The notes under the pieces: generated by a model
Seen by the model: only the letters and a program-made list of their open reading frames with translations
The model's database searches: none
What the model was told of the DNA's origin: nothing
Assembly: GCF_040436345.1 (NCBI RefSeq)
Contig: NC_133221.1
Location: 22,020,665-22,084,664, forward strand
Reading direction: 5' to 3'
Length of the DNA stretch: 64,000 bases
From: Pagrus major
Taxonomy: Eukaryota; Chordata; Actinopteri; Spariformes; Sparidae
Translations under genes and position numbers: made by a program
In this document: positions 1 to 11,700 of the stretch, piece by piece
How positions within the stretch are numbered: position 1 is the first letter of the stretch
How the letters are laid out: the number at the start of each line of letters is the position of its first letter

Positions 1-320
1 TCTCTCCAGTACAATAGAAGAAGATGGCAGTGAAATGTGTGGTGCTCAAAGTGCCAAAAATACATTTGAAAAACTCAACAGCAATGTCTCCTTCAAAAAG
101 TCATGACCTGTGGATTCTCTTCAGTAACCAGGTCACTTTGAGCACCACAAGCTGTGTAGAGTGCCATCTAGTTCCATTATTTTAAAAAGAAGACAGACAT
201 CTCTATAGCCAATATCTCTAAAACCCTGCAGCTCACACCAAAACAACTAGATGGACAAATAGCACTTCAGGTAAAAAGAAAAATGTGTACTTTTGATTTT
301 GGGGTGAACTGTCCCTTTAA
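1..320. repeat. Long-inverted-repeat MITE, copy 1 (cut by window edge)
   Basis: The right end reads as the complement of a TTAAAGGGACAGTTCACCCC terminus. The central part carries a 16-bp inverted pair, at 38-53 and 135-150. Bases 31-130 resemble 47540-47640 in the same direction, while 135-320 resemble the left arm of that second copy in reverse. The family therefore has long subterminal inverted repeats, and the left arm of this copy lies outside the window. It sits inside the last visible intron of the taste receptor gene. No protein is encoded. I know this family as abundant in percomorph fish but cannot give its database name. Confidence 0.75.
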
Positions 321-865
321 CATTAGTAAGTGATCAAGGTGAAATGTTATGGTCCAGAAGAGAAAACACACAGCAGCGTGTTCTGGCCATTTGTCACATG
401 ATGTTAGCCACAGTGACTCAATCCAAAAAGGGGTTTTGCATCCCTTTGGTGCCTGAATCAGAACATAGTGTGAGTACGTAGCACCACCTTCTGGTCAACC
501 TCACACACAACAGCTGGAAAATACTGCTGTGATTGGTGGTTTGATCATTTCAACTAGATTTATTACTAGAATTAAAGACTTCACGAGATGAACCTTCCCT
601 TATTGTTGGTCTTTGTCCTGACAGGCGACATGGGACATCCATCTCCTGTCAACTTTGATGCTCTTTGTCTTGCACTTAAATGTATTTTTGGATATCTTAC
701 TACTTTGTTTTATATTTGCTGTCACACACTCACTCACCTGCACCACACACACATTTACAGGTTACAGCATATGATTCTCAATCTGTACAAATTCATTCTC
801 TCTCTGTTTTTGTCTTTGAATATTTTTCTGGTGCTTTGGCTTTTCTCTGTGTGTCCTCATGTTAC

Positions 866-3800
866 CGCTCAGATTAAGGAATGTAGCAGCGGGACAGGGC
901 AGGCAGTCGAAGCAGCATGTGTGTTGCCCTGTCAGCAGCTTCCTGTGTCCACTTGGGCAAGGTGGAGAGCAGATGGACTTTGGCACCTAGACACAAACAG
1001 CAGGGTTTGAAAAAGAAAATACATAACTTTTACTTTATCAGATAATATCATTGAGATCAAAATCTCCAGACTCGAGAACAGAAATAAGATGAAAAAACAA
1101 GTCATGCAACACACAATCACATATATCTCTTAAAAAGTCAAAAAAGCATTTAGATTAGTCCAATGGGATGAGATGGTCAAGTTTTAATGTACTGTAATTC
1201 AGCCATTTTTATATGGTGCAGAGTCTTGGAGAGAGCAGACCTTCAAGAATTATAAGTTACAGACTGACAATAATTGAGTGCATAGGGATTCAATAACAAA
1301 TACCTCAACAACAATCTATCAAAATAGACATTTTCAGTTGCAATTTGAACTGCATTTAAAAAATGAGGAGTTTATAAGATTTACAAAAACTTTCCAATCG
1401 CTTTACTCAAAAATACTTCAGAGGGTCTTACCTGACTTGATTCTCCTGCGTTGTGCCACTCGATTAGATCAGCATTAATTGTGAGCGTAGTGGGATTTGG
1501 GCTGAAAGAGCCCACCTCTCTGACAGACCAGTTCGGCCCCCTCCAAATCCAGCAAACGATGTCATATCCTGTGGGCGGGTCACCGTTCGCATCAAAATAG
1601 ACAGAGGTGTTTTGGACAGTGAATTGCACCTGCTTGAGCCACGAGAGAAGCTGTGGTGGAGAGGGAGAAGGAACATCAGTGCAGTAACACAAAAAGTGGT
1701 TCTGGGGAATGCATTTCTATACTATACAAATGATCAAAATTGATACAAACAGAACCAGAGAGATCACCTTTTTAATTCTGTTGCACCTACATTACCCGCA
1801 AGGCAACTATCAGGTTACATGCGGCTTCTTCTGGAGCCACAGAAGGCTTTAAAATATTTTTTCCACATATGCAGTAGTACTCACCAATGCCTGTAAACAC
1901 ACTTTGTGTAAATGTGTGTTTACAGTGTAACATTTCTGGAGTTACCCTTTAATGTAGTGTTTCATTCAGTCAAAGAAAAGTGGTGCAGACATGAAAGATT
2001 CTTGCACTTAGAGACACGACCACAACTCCCTTGAGAGATAATATTTTGTGACTATTTCACAAACTGCCTGATTCTATGTTTCAAGATCCCATCTGCTCAC
2101 CTCCCACGGATACACCCTCCTCTTCTGGCACTCTCCAGTATCACAGCCAAGTGCCTGGTGCAGAGCATGAGCTACAGCATACGTTGCCTTATACACATTG
2201 GCAGAGGAGGTGACGTCATTTTTCTCCAGAGGAAAATCCATCCTGGCGAGGTTGTACAAGCCTGTGCTCTGTACACAGTCATTGCCCGAGTTTGTGTTAA
2301 CATTAGAGACTTCCTGAGTGTCACTGTAGTGCATTGCGGCCTCCAACACCTTCGCTTCAAACTCCTGAAAGCCAGACATGTTTGAATATTTGATGGACAC
2401 GCCAAGCACAGTACCGATGGTTTGGACCCCAGGTATGCCTGATATAAGAGAAGACGCTGACCAGTCCTCTGACCCGATCCATACCTTATCTGTCACCTTC
2501 TTCTCAATGACGAATGGGATTAAATAACTGAATTCTACCTTGTTGGAGAAGACCACAATGGTGTTGACTTGGGTCTTCAGTAAATTCTGCACGATGTTCC
2601 TCATGGTCTGATTTTTGTCATCTGAGTAAGCTGGGATGATTCCTTGGTAGGCGATGCAGATGCCGTAGTCTGGTGCTTGCGTGGTTAGGCTTTGCATTCC
2701 ATCCAGGCCATAGGCGTTGTCACTGCCTAAAATGGCAACCCAGGTCCAGTTGAAACGAACCAGAAGCTGGATCATGGCTGCCACCTGGTTCTTGTCGCTG
2801 GGAATCGTGCGGAAAAAGGATGGATAGACGAACTTGTTGCTCAGCTTTTCGTTTGATGATTGATAAGAGATCTAAATAAAGCAAGAACATGACAGGAATG
2901 ATTCTATGTTGTATTTCATGTAGACGAGGTAATAATTCAAGGGCCATGATAAAAGGAACAGTTCACCCAAAAATGAGAATTCAGTCATTATCTACTCACC
3001 CTAATGCTGTTGGAAAGTCGGGTGAAGTTTCGTAGTCCACAAAGCATTTCTGGAGCTTCACAGCAAAACAGCATTGTTGCATTCTCACAAACATCTGGAG
3101 GTGCTGCGGACTTACTGTGTTAAAAAGCAACCAAAAAAGCAGCCCCTATGAAGTGGGTGCAAACATTTTTTTTGGTTGTGTTTTTATGTTTTAAAACAAG
3201 TCCCCACCTACTTCAGTTGTTCAGGAAAATGTAATGCTGTTTTGCTGTGAAGCTCCAGAAACTTTTTCAAACATGCAAAACTTCAACTGACTTTCCATCA
3301 GCATGAGGGTGAGAAGATATAAACTGAATTTTCAATTTTGGATGTACTGTTCCTAGAAAAATTAGGCGATAACTTACTTGTGGTATAAGATAGGACCCCA
3401 GTAAAACAGCAGGGGTGAGCGTTTTGCTGCTGCTGTCCGGCCCAATCAAAGCCACTCCTCTCTGACTGCTGTTGTTGAAGTTTGAATCTTTGTCTCTCTG
3501 TGTCCCAGATGTTAAGGGGCCCCAGTGCTCCAGCAAGTCCACTGCGGCCAGGATAGCAGTCGATTTCGTGCAGCCGTCGTACATCTGATAGCCCAGCTTC
3601 ACTCCTGGTAAAAGAGGATGTGGCCCGGTGCTGTTGTTGATTTCTTCCACAGCAAATCTCATGGCTTGCATCAGGTGATATCCGTGTTGGTTGACTTTAC
3701 CTCTGGAAAAGGTAGCATGTTAAAGAGAAAATTAATCACATAGTGAATAAAACTCCAGATTGTGAAAAATGTAAAATATTTGGGTTGATGTTATAGATAG

Positions 3801-4060
3801 ACATGCAGAGAAAACATAGAAATACACTAGATCAGTGGAGGTTTACTGTCCAGTACAACTTACAGATTGCAATTAACCAAAGCAGGCAAACTACTACTAC
3901 CAGTTGATTCAGGTTCGAAGTGGAGAGGAAAGAGTCCAGCGAGGATGAAGTCACCCTGCAGTTGCAACCCCTGACCCTGAGAGATGTAATCCAGTTCCCC
4001 ATCAGCCAACTGCAGCATCAGCCAGCCTAAGGACAAAAACACGCCACCAAACACGTCCAT
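866..4060 (-). CDS. tas1r1: Taste receptor type 1 (T1R1-like), exons 1-5, 3' end off window
   Basis: This is a class C GPCR that senses amino acids (umami) on taste cells, normally as a heterodimer with T1R3. Exons on the minus strand are 4060-3864, 3702-3378, 2871-2101, 1650-1432 and 986-866. All junctions are GT-AG and stay in frame, giving about 544 residues. The start ATG is followed by a hydrophobic signal peptide (FLSLGWLMLQLADG). The Venus-flytrap domain shows GDFILAGLFPLH, HGYHLMQAMRFAVEEINNST, ALIGPDSSSKTLTPA and FNWTWVAILGSDNAYG. Exon 4 has YFDANGDPPTGYDIV. Exon 5 is the cysteine-rich exon (VPKSICSPPC, TCCFDCLPC). The seven-helix exon should follow but is absent from 1-865, so intron 5 runs past the window. 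T1R1 is preferred over T1R2 or T1R3 from HGYHL, IGPDS and VPKS.C. Subtype assignment is from memory. No stop or frameshift was seen. Confidence 0.85.
1797..1953 (-). repeat. MITE fragment (TTAAAGGGTAACTCCA family)
   Basis: Read on the minus strand, this starts near 1953 with TTAAAGGGTAACTCCA and continues with a stretch rich in GTGTTTACA and a GGTGAGTACTACTG motif. A plus-strand stretch at 51258-51430 begins TTAAAGGGTAACCCCACC and shares the following GTGTTTACA and GGGAGTACT motifs. I take the two as fragments of one dispersed non-coding element. This copy lies in intron 3 of the taste receptor gene. Confidence 0.5.
2954..3354. mobile_element. 401-bp MITE filling taste receptor intron 2
   Basis: The left end reads AGGAACAGTTCACCCAAAAA. 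The right end, read in reverse, is AGGAACAGTACATCCAA, so the two ends form terminal inverted repeats. Inside are further matched inverted segments around 'gtccacaaagcatttctggag' and 'gctgttttgctgtgaagctcc'. The element takes up about 400 of the 506 bases of intron 2. It ends 24 bases from the exon 2 donor and 83 bases from the exon 3 acceptor. I recognise this as a common teleost MITE type. No exact target duplication was found. Confidence 0.75.
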
Positions 4061-4328
4061 GCTTCACCTCCACCTTACACAGGCTGCTGTGGTTTGCAAA
4101 AGGGATCAGAGCCTGTTTTTTTAAGTATGGATTGCTGGAGGGAGGGATGGGAGGACCACTTTTGCATATTTTCCGGGGTGTGTTGCTTGAGTGTAGCTTA
4201 TTTGCATGTCATATTTGTTTGTGTGACTGTAGAGTTTCCATCCCATTAAAATGAATTGAATAAATGTAATAAGCCATGAGAAGGGAGAACGCTGTTTTTC
4301 CCATTACAGACAGTTTTTGGCTCAGTGC
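4061..4328 (-). promoter_or_regulatory. Presumed 5' flank of the taste receptor
   Basis: This is the stretch between the taste receptor ATG and the transposon that starts at 4329. It should hold the 5' UTR and proximal promoter. An A-rich TATA-like stretch lies near 4118-4130 on the minus strand. No CpG cluster is visible. The call rests on position only. Confidence 0.3.
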
Positions 4329-4988
4329 TACGGAAGCCCTAAAGGGCCATGCATTCATACATTTTATTTCCTCCGTTTTCCTGTGATAACGAGTTAATTT
4401 CATTTGTTTTCTCGAGATCTCGAGTTATTATCTCGAAATAACAACTGCCGTTTTCCCGAGATAACAGGATAATTTTCTTGAGATCTTGAGAAAACAAAAC
4501 AATAGTGTAGTATATTAAATCATTGCAGGAAACATCATTCAGTGTAGCAATGTCAGAGGAGCAGGAGCATATCGATCACCACGTCACATATCTTTTCAAT
4601 CAAGGCCTGACACAGGCTGGTATAGCATTATGCCTTGCTATTACAGATAATATACACATTAGTGTGCATAATCTAAAAAGACGGTTAGCAAGGCTTCAGC
4701 TATATCGGCGACGCAATCTAAGTGAGCCTGATGTCCTCGTTAACTACATAGCTGACCAGCTATGTAGTTATTGACGAGATCTCGAATTAATTATATCGTT
4801 ATCTCGTGAAAACAAAGTTTCGTTATCTCGAGATCTCGAGAAAATTATCCTGTTATCTCGGGAAAACGGCAGTTGTTATTTCGAGATAATAACTCGAGAT
4901 CTCAAGAAAACAAATGAAATTAACTCTTTATCACGGGAAAACGGAGGAAATAAAATGTATGAATGCATGGCCCTTTAGGGCTTCCATA
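4329..4988. mobile_element. 660-bp DNA transposon with long inverted repeats and 6-bp target duplication
   Basis: The element is bounded by inverted ends: TACGGAAGCCCTAAAGGGCC on the left, and the reverse complement of GGCCCTTTAGGGCTTCCATA on the right. Arms of about 170 bases contain repeated GAGATCTCGAG and GTTATCTCG motifs. Identical CAGTGC hexamers flank it at 4323-4328 and 4989-4994, a 6-bp target-site duplication. The centre holds a short ORF (next entry). The structure is that of an internally deleted DNA transposon. The 6-bp duplication and integrase-type N-terminus would suit an IS3EU-like group, but that assignment is tentative. Confidence 0.8.
4523..4774 (+). pseudogene. Transposase or integrase N-terminal remnant inside the 660-bp element
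   Basis: This ORF of 83 codons lies between the two inverted arms. Its protein has the motif FNQGLTQAGIALCLAI followed by HNLKRRLARLQLYRRRN. That resembles the helix-turn-helix start of integrase-core transposases abundant in fish and invertebrate genomes. The catalytic core is missing: the frame ends right after a perfect 13-bp hairpin at 4739-4768. It is probably the surviving N-terminus of an internally deleted transposase. The family assignment is from recalled motif shape only. Confidence 0.55.
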
Positions 4989-4994
4989 CAGTGC

Positions 4995-7900
4995 AGATCT
5001 CATAACCTTCAAAAAATACCAAGACTGATATTGAGTACTGCAAACTTTTAGGACCTTGTATGACTGAAGGTCTCTCTTGTAACAGATTTTCTAATTTCTA
5101 ATTTCAATGAGATTTCTCAAAACATCAGTCACTCTATCGACAAACCAGATGTTTTACAAGCCAACAACATCAAACGGTTAATAACTTTTACAATAATTTT
5201 GACGGCAGCAGACAGATCTGACTTCTTGTTTAGTTAATATCACATTTTGATTTAAGGATTCGTCAGTCAAGTTTTTAATGTAAACATGTAGGATTGTATT
5301 TTAGTTTCTTTCTTATGTGAAATGTGGGACTTATTTAGAAATTATGACCCTCCAAATTTTATACCACACCTGTAGTCAATTAATTTAGAAGAAAGAAAGT
5401 TAAATAAATGAAACGTCTTTTCGGGAGAAGTTTTGTATTCTTGCCTGTCAACTTTCATAGAAAGCAAACAATGAGAGAAAAGGTCAGACAACATTATAAT
5501 AAAGCCACAAACACAGAAGTGTATAGCTTTCTCTGACATTTGTATGTGAATCTTTCATTTTCCAACTTCACAGGCTGAATTACACACAAATAGAGGAAGC
5601 AGTGGTAAAATGAAATGTGACTCCAGCCAATCTTTAACACCGCAGACATTTTGACTTGCCACGGCATAAAAAGCACAGATCTGATTGATAAGATTAAACA
5701 GAACTGCAATCCATTGATGTGAGGTGAGTTTCAGGGCCCTGGTACTGGGTAAGGACCAGAAGTTTCACTAATTAATGTTATTAGTCATACCTCCGTTCTG
5801 CTGCTTAGTCAAAATGTCTGTCATGAAAGAGGTTTCTGCAGGTGTGGCTGAATTTGCATTCTGGTTGATATTTGAGCCTCATTTTGCTAAACACACCTGT
5901 TGTACCAACATACAATTTGTCTGATAGTTACTTGCTTCCAGGACCCAAACCCATTGTTTTGACAGGAATATTGTGCTTTTTGTCAGCCGCAGTATTATTA
6001 AGGCAAATAAACATGTAAATGTACAGGTCTGCACAAACACAAAGATCGGAGTGAAAATATTTGCATTGTGCGAGCTTTCCCAATTTCAACAGAAAAAATT
6101 TTCAGCAATGATCATTTCTATTAACATGCAAGCTGGTTTAAATAACGCCTAATTTGTCTTTCAGTTTTCATAACACAGTGGTGTCCAACTGACAACAAAA
6201 CATTTATACAAATGACCTTTTTCACTGTTTACACTTGGACTGACATGGCAGGAAATACAGATGTGTAACCATTAACATTAATGGAAGCTCCTCTGGATTT
6301 AATTGTTTCATTATGCCATGTCAGTCAGCACCACATTGACATTATCATTTACACCAATGCTTTCCTGTTAAGTGTATAAAAGGTCAATTGTGGGTCTTTG
6401 GTCAAATATGAATGTCTGAAATGCAAAGCAATATGTGCCGCAGAGATTATGTTTATGTTTGAGCAACGTCTCTATTGTTTCATAAGACTCCACACCCTTC
6501 TTCTTCTCTACTTTGATTGATTTCCTCAGTTCCTCTGCTCTCTTGGTGATACATTAAAAAACTACAACACAAAAAGTGTTATCTTAAGATCTTTGATGGT
6601 TAAATTGTGATGGGATTTATTATTTACTATTTTTTGTTAATCTAATCTACCCCTTACAGAAAAACTTATCTATAGTTCCAGTTTCAGGATAAATAATTAA
6701 ACATAATTCTTTATGTAACTATGATAACAGGAGATTTCTTAGTCATCCAACTGTACAGCTTTATTGTTTATCAAGAGAGTGGATCAGTGATTCATATTCA
6801 GATTAAAGTGCCATTATAATTCAGAATATTTCTACAATATGTTGATGAGGATTATTAAATAATTGAAGAAACATAATGTTTAGTCATGATCAAAGGTCTT
6901 CAGAGCAGTATCAATGTGTTGCTGACTGTTTCTACACATTGTTTCTCACAGTCCAAGAGCAACTAAAGAATAATTGCATCACAGTCAAAAAACAATATGC
7001 AAGGAGTACTGCTGGGTGTGGAAAATGGTGTTCCTCTGGTGCTTGTCAAGTGGCAGAATCCTGCAAAGAAAAATTAGGACCACAAGGTACAACAAGTCTT
7101 TTGTGCCTACAGCAATTAGACTGCACAACAATAGATTAAAAAACTCCTAAGCACTTTAAACTACTCCATATGAGCATTCAACTATTTTTATCTATTCATA
7201 CATGCTTGTCATGTTCCCCAATGTTCCTACTGTTTTGTTTTGTTTCTCTTAATGCTTTGTATTTATGTTTTTCTTTTCTTTTTAATGCTATACAGTATAT
7301 AACAATGGAACGTGCAATGGTGACCACATGAATTTCCCACTTGTGGGATAATAAAGTTTACCTTGACCTTGACCTCTTCAGTTTTTGAGATACTATTGGT
7401 TCCATCACAGTTTCAGTTTTAAAATAAAAAATATTTTTAATTTATCATGTGTAATTTTACGATTTCTATCTAATGATTTCAATTAAATAATGTATTAATT
7501 GCTTTGTTTATTTACAGCATTTGGGTATGTATGGTTAAAAAAAATCAACTGTAATTTTAGATAAATCATCACATTATGAATTAATGATGTACAGAAAAAC
7601 TCCAAAATAAACTGAAAATAAAACCAAGTTCTATCTTTGAGTTTGCCATACTGATACATCCCAGGATTATTTATTTACACTTGATGTTTTGCTTCATTGA
7701 ATAAATAAGTAATAATAAAGTAATAATACAAAAAATATGAAATAAATAAGTATTTGACAATAATAGTGAAATGCAGTTATGTATACAGGTTTTTTGTGGC
7801 CCTTCAGTCAAAGTTTAATACAATCTCAATAAGAGACAGTAGGGGAACATTTGTTATATAATAATATAGTGTTACAATATGTTTCTCATTGTGTGTAAAT

Positions 7901-8230
7901 GTGCAAAATACTGTGAAATTTGCCTTATAAGCATATGGACTTTTCAATAAAACACAAGGAGTTTAGTTATTAGTTATGTCTCTCCCCACAAATGTAACAG
8001 AATTCCCAGTTTTATTAAAAGTTCCCTGTTTTAGTAATCATAAAACAAGTAATCATAAAACAAGTTGTTGAGAACTCATCTTGGCTCAGTGTGACAGAAT
8101 GTACATTACATTTATTGTGGGTTTTACATTTCATATTTGCTTCCCAGGATGAAGCATAGATTTGATAGATTGATGGGATAAAGGGGATGATGCCTCTTTC
8201 TGCTTGCGTCACTACTGTGCGACGCACATG
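4995..8230. other. Intergenic, AT-rich; no gene seen
   Basis: This separates the divergently oriented taste receptor and rprd1b genes. Open frames are short and have no recognisable domain or splice structure. The only identifiable parts are a LINE-like 3' tail near 7080-7378 and a small tandem duplication of 'gtaatcataaaacaa' near 8034-8063. Confidence 0.6.
7080..7378 (+). repeat. LINE-like 3' end remnant
   Basis: A frame ending at 7139 is followed by a T-rich stretch. Then comes AATTTCCCACTTGTGGGATA, AATAAAGTTTACC and a short 'ttgacc' repeat. This ending (TTTCCC..GGGATAATAAAGT plus a microsatellite-like tail) is typical of 3' tails of Rex or L2-like LINEs in fish. The upstream coding part is too decayed to identify, so the left limit is approximate. 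Confidence 0.5.
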
Positions 8231-8787
8231 TCGAGGTGAAAGTGCAAGCTGCCATTTTTTCGAAGGAACCTTCCTGACTAGTTAGACAAGCAAAGACAAA
8301 CTGTGAGTTTCACCGCCAGTCTTGAGCAGTGTGGTTTCATCTGTCGGCGCACTGAAGACATCTTCTGCACGAATATTACAGGAGCTTCTTTGTTTTAATC
8401 CCGGGTTAGGGCGCGGGCTTAGCTCAGCTCAGGGCTGCACTGCTCTGCAGATAGCTGCTTAGCTCTGCTAGCTAACGTTAGCCGTGGCTGTAAACAAACA
8501 CTACAGGCAGAGAAGAAACAGCCGTTGATAAACGAGTTCACACCGTGCAGGTTTGTTCAGGAGACTTAGTCAATAATTCAGTCTGAGGAAGAGCTAATAT
8601 AACTTTAGACACAGCGTTAGGTGGAGCAGGCGGGAGGAGGCAGTTTAGTGTTGCATGTCTGTAAGTCAGCGACACAACTTCAGTTTTGATGACAGTGCGA
8701 GTTTCTCCAAACTAGGTCGGAGCTCAGTCGCTTTAGAGTGGGTCGGGGTCAGTCGGGTTCACAGGGGAATCGCACACCTACACCGGC
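8231..8787 (+). promoter_or_regulatory. CpG-rich promoter and 5' UTR of rprd1b
   Basis: Base composition changes sharply here. The stretch 8380-8787 has many CG dinucleotides and G-rich segments (GGGTTAGGGCGCGGGCTTAG, GCAGGCGGGAGGAGG), unlike the AT-rich DNA upstream. It ends at the rprd1b start codon, so it most likely holds a TATA-less CpG promoter and the 5' UTR of this housekeeping-type gene. The transcription start cannot be placed from sequence. Confidence 0.6.
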
Positions 8788-11700
8788 ATGTCGTCCTTCT
8801 CTGAGTCGGCCCTGGAGAAGAAGCTGACGGAGCTGAGCAGCTCGCAGCAGAGCGTCCAGACTCTGTCCCTGTGGATCATCCACCACCGCAAACACTCAGC
8901 CCTCATCGTCAAAGTGTGGCACAGAGAGCTGAAGAAAGGTGAGAGCTGTCACCACTCACTGCTGCTGCAAAGTGTTTTAATGTATGTTATTGATTGTGTG
9001 CAATAACACGCGAAACTTCATAGATGAGGGTAAGGTGTCAGTGTGCCATATAGCTGGGATATCTGTTATAGATTGTACATAACATAATAATTAACAAAAA
9101 AAACCTTTCATACTTATTCATTTGTAGCCGGTTGAAATTGGTATATAAATAGTATTATTAATTGATAAGTCAATCTAAAAAAAATGAGATTTTTCCTTTT
9201 TTATACTTGACTTTTTAATGCATTATTTTACAGCTCTGGACATCATTAGCATCCATACACAACATCACCACACAACATTCAAACAATGCATTAAAAATAG
9301 TTAACAGGAGCAGTTCAGACGTGTACATATAGTATATACTCATTCTCGGTTATTCCATATCGTAACAGTTCAGTGACTTGTTGGCACCATGTTTCATGTA
9401 AACGGTGAATTTTTCCCACTTCCTGTCAGCGATGTTTCCTTATATTCTTAGTTTGTCTGTCAGTTTTTCCATTGAATACATAACTCGGACAATCTCAGAC
9501 CACTTTCTATCCCGGAGGCTCTACTTGTTAAGGCCTTTTTGCTTGATATAAGAAACATTTTTGCTAGATATCTATATCACAGAGAGAATATATCTATCTT
9601 TTATGGCTTTAAATGATATTTCATGCAAAAATGTCAAACCTTAAATGTAAGGATTTTCTGCTTTCTTTGTCATTAATGTTACTAAAAGATGAGTCTTTGG
9701 GTTTGGACTGTTCGTTTGACACATTTTATAGAGCTAACTATTAAAAGAACTGGCAGATAAATAGATACTAAACATAATCATTAGTTGCAGCCATATTCAC
9801 AATATCCAGATGTTACACATTGCCAAGATTGTTATAAATGTTTGTCACAATTAAGGGGTTCAGAATAACATTTTCATAGTTTGTCTTACCATTGGGCGAA
9901 GTCCAAGTGACCAGAAGATGCCAAAGCATACCTTCATAATAGTATTTTTATATAGTGCTTGAAGAGTACGTAAAATATGAACATCCAAAAGAAATTGAAC
10001 ACACAACATTCAAACATAATAATCAAACATGTTTGAATGGCTGAAGAAAAATGAGATAGTTTAAGCCAGAGGTCTTGAACTCTGCTAAATCGGTAGATAA
10101 GCTGCTGCTAAGTTGAAGAAAAGGACGTACAATGAAAAATTCAACCTACTTGTAAACTAATTCAGACTGCACTGATCATTGGTGATATAGTGTAAGAGTG
10201 AATTCCAGTTCTTAAATCTTGAAATATCTTGATTTTATGTGTTGTCCAGCTAAAAGCACCAGGAAGCTGACGTTCCTATATCTGGCCAATGATGTCATCC
10301 AGAACAGCAAGAAGAAAGGACCCGAGTTCACAAAAGACTTTGAGACTGTCCTCGTCGATGCCTGCTCACACGTCGCCAGGTAGATATGATGTGACCACTG
10401 TATGCTACAAATAATGGTCTGTGTAATAAGAGAGAGAGTGTGTGTGGCGCCAACATACTGCCAGAAGCTTTTTGAGAGATAGTTAAATAACTAAATGTAG
10501 TCTGACATAGAAACCTGCTTCTACAGGCGAAGTTTGTTGCATTTTTATTTTCTGTTTTCTACAAAGAAAACTGCGAATGTGGATTATATTTAAAGGTGGA
10601 ATTCACCCCAAAATAAAAAAAGGAATTGACCACCAAGCACAAACCAAACATTGACTGATTTGTTTTGTGTCTGGGTGTCTCAATTAAAATGAATCTGAAT
10701 TTATCCAGCTTCAAAATAGGCTAAGACAACTGGAACATTGTAAGGGTAAATCTTAAATATTTGGTCCCATATGTTCCTACAGTGCAATTGGCTGGAAAGA
10801 AAACATTTTAATGACACACAAGTTGTTTGGAGGAATTTGATAAATGCAGTTTTTGCAGTGTTTTGAGCTGTAAAAATGATATTTTCAATTAATCCTCTCT
10901 TCTTCTACAATATGCCGCTGTTCCCCTGCAGTGAGGCAGATGAGAACTGTAAGAAGCACATGGAGAGACTGCTAAACATCTGGAAGGAGAGGAGCCTCTA
11001 CAGAGCCGACTTCATTCAACAACTCAAACTGGCCATTGAAGACTCGAACAGCCCCAGGCCTTCAGGTCAGATGACTGTTCGATCATTTGCTTTTTCATCT
11101 GTACTTGAATATATATAGTATTTGTTATTAGTGGGTGATAAGTAAAACCAGGACCATGGACCACCTGAAGTTGTCCCCTTTTTTAATAACTGCGGCTAAT
11201 TTAATATTCAGGGGGAGACGTATGGCATGAATTATGTTGTAAATTCATCATTAATCTTCCGAAAATATCATTACAGTGATACTGATACTTGAGGTATTGG
11301 CTCACTCATAGTATTCATATCTAAAAACCTTTTACACTGATCCATATCACACGTTATAGCAGAAAAATGCCGTATTAAGTATGTATCAAGGATACTTTGA
11401 CAGTACGAATGTTTGGTGTTGATTACTTCAATTAAAAATAGCTGAATGGTGACTTAAGCAGCCATTTTACTATTACTTCACCTCTAAATTCAACTCTAAA
11501 TTGTTTGGATTAACTACATATTTAGTGATATATTATAATCTGTGGGTGTTTTTATGTTCCGTTTACTCAGTCGAAGAAAAGAAGCCTGTGAAAAGAAGCT
11601 ATCAGAAGATCCAGGAAGACGAAGACGATGAAGACGACGACTACAGAAGCCACAACTCCCCTCGCAACACAAGCGCCACTGCAACTCAACTGGTATGTTT

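Noticed and set aside
588-1010. 140-codon open frame on the plus strand
   Set aside because: It overlaps the minus-strand cysteine-rich exon of the taste receptor, whose protein is clearly recognisable. The plus frame has no known domain.
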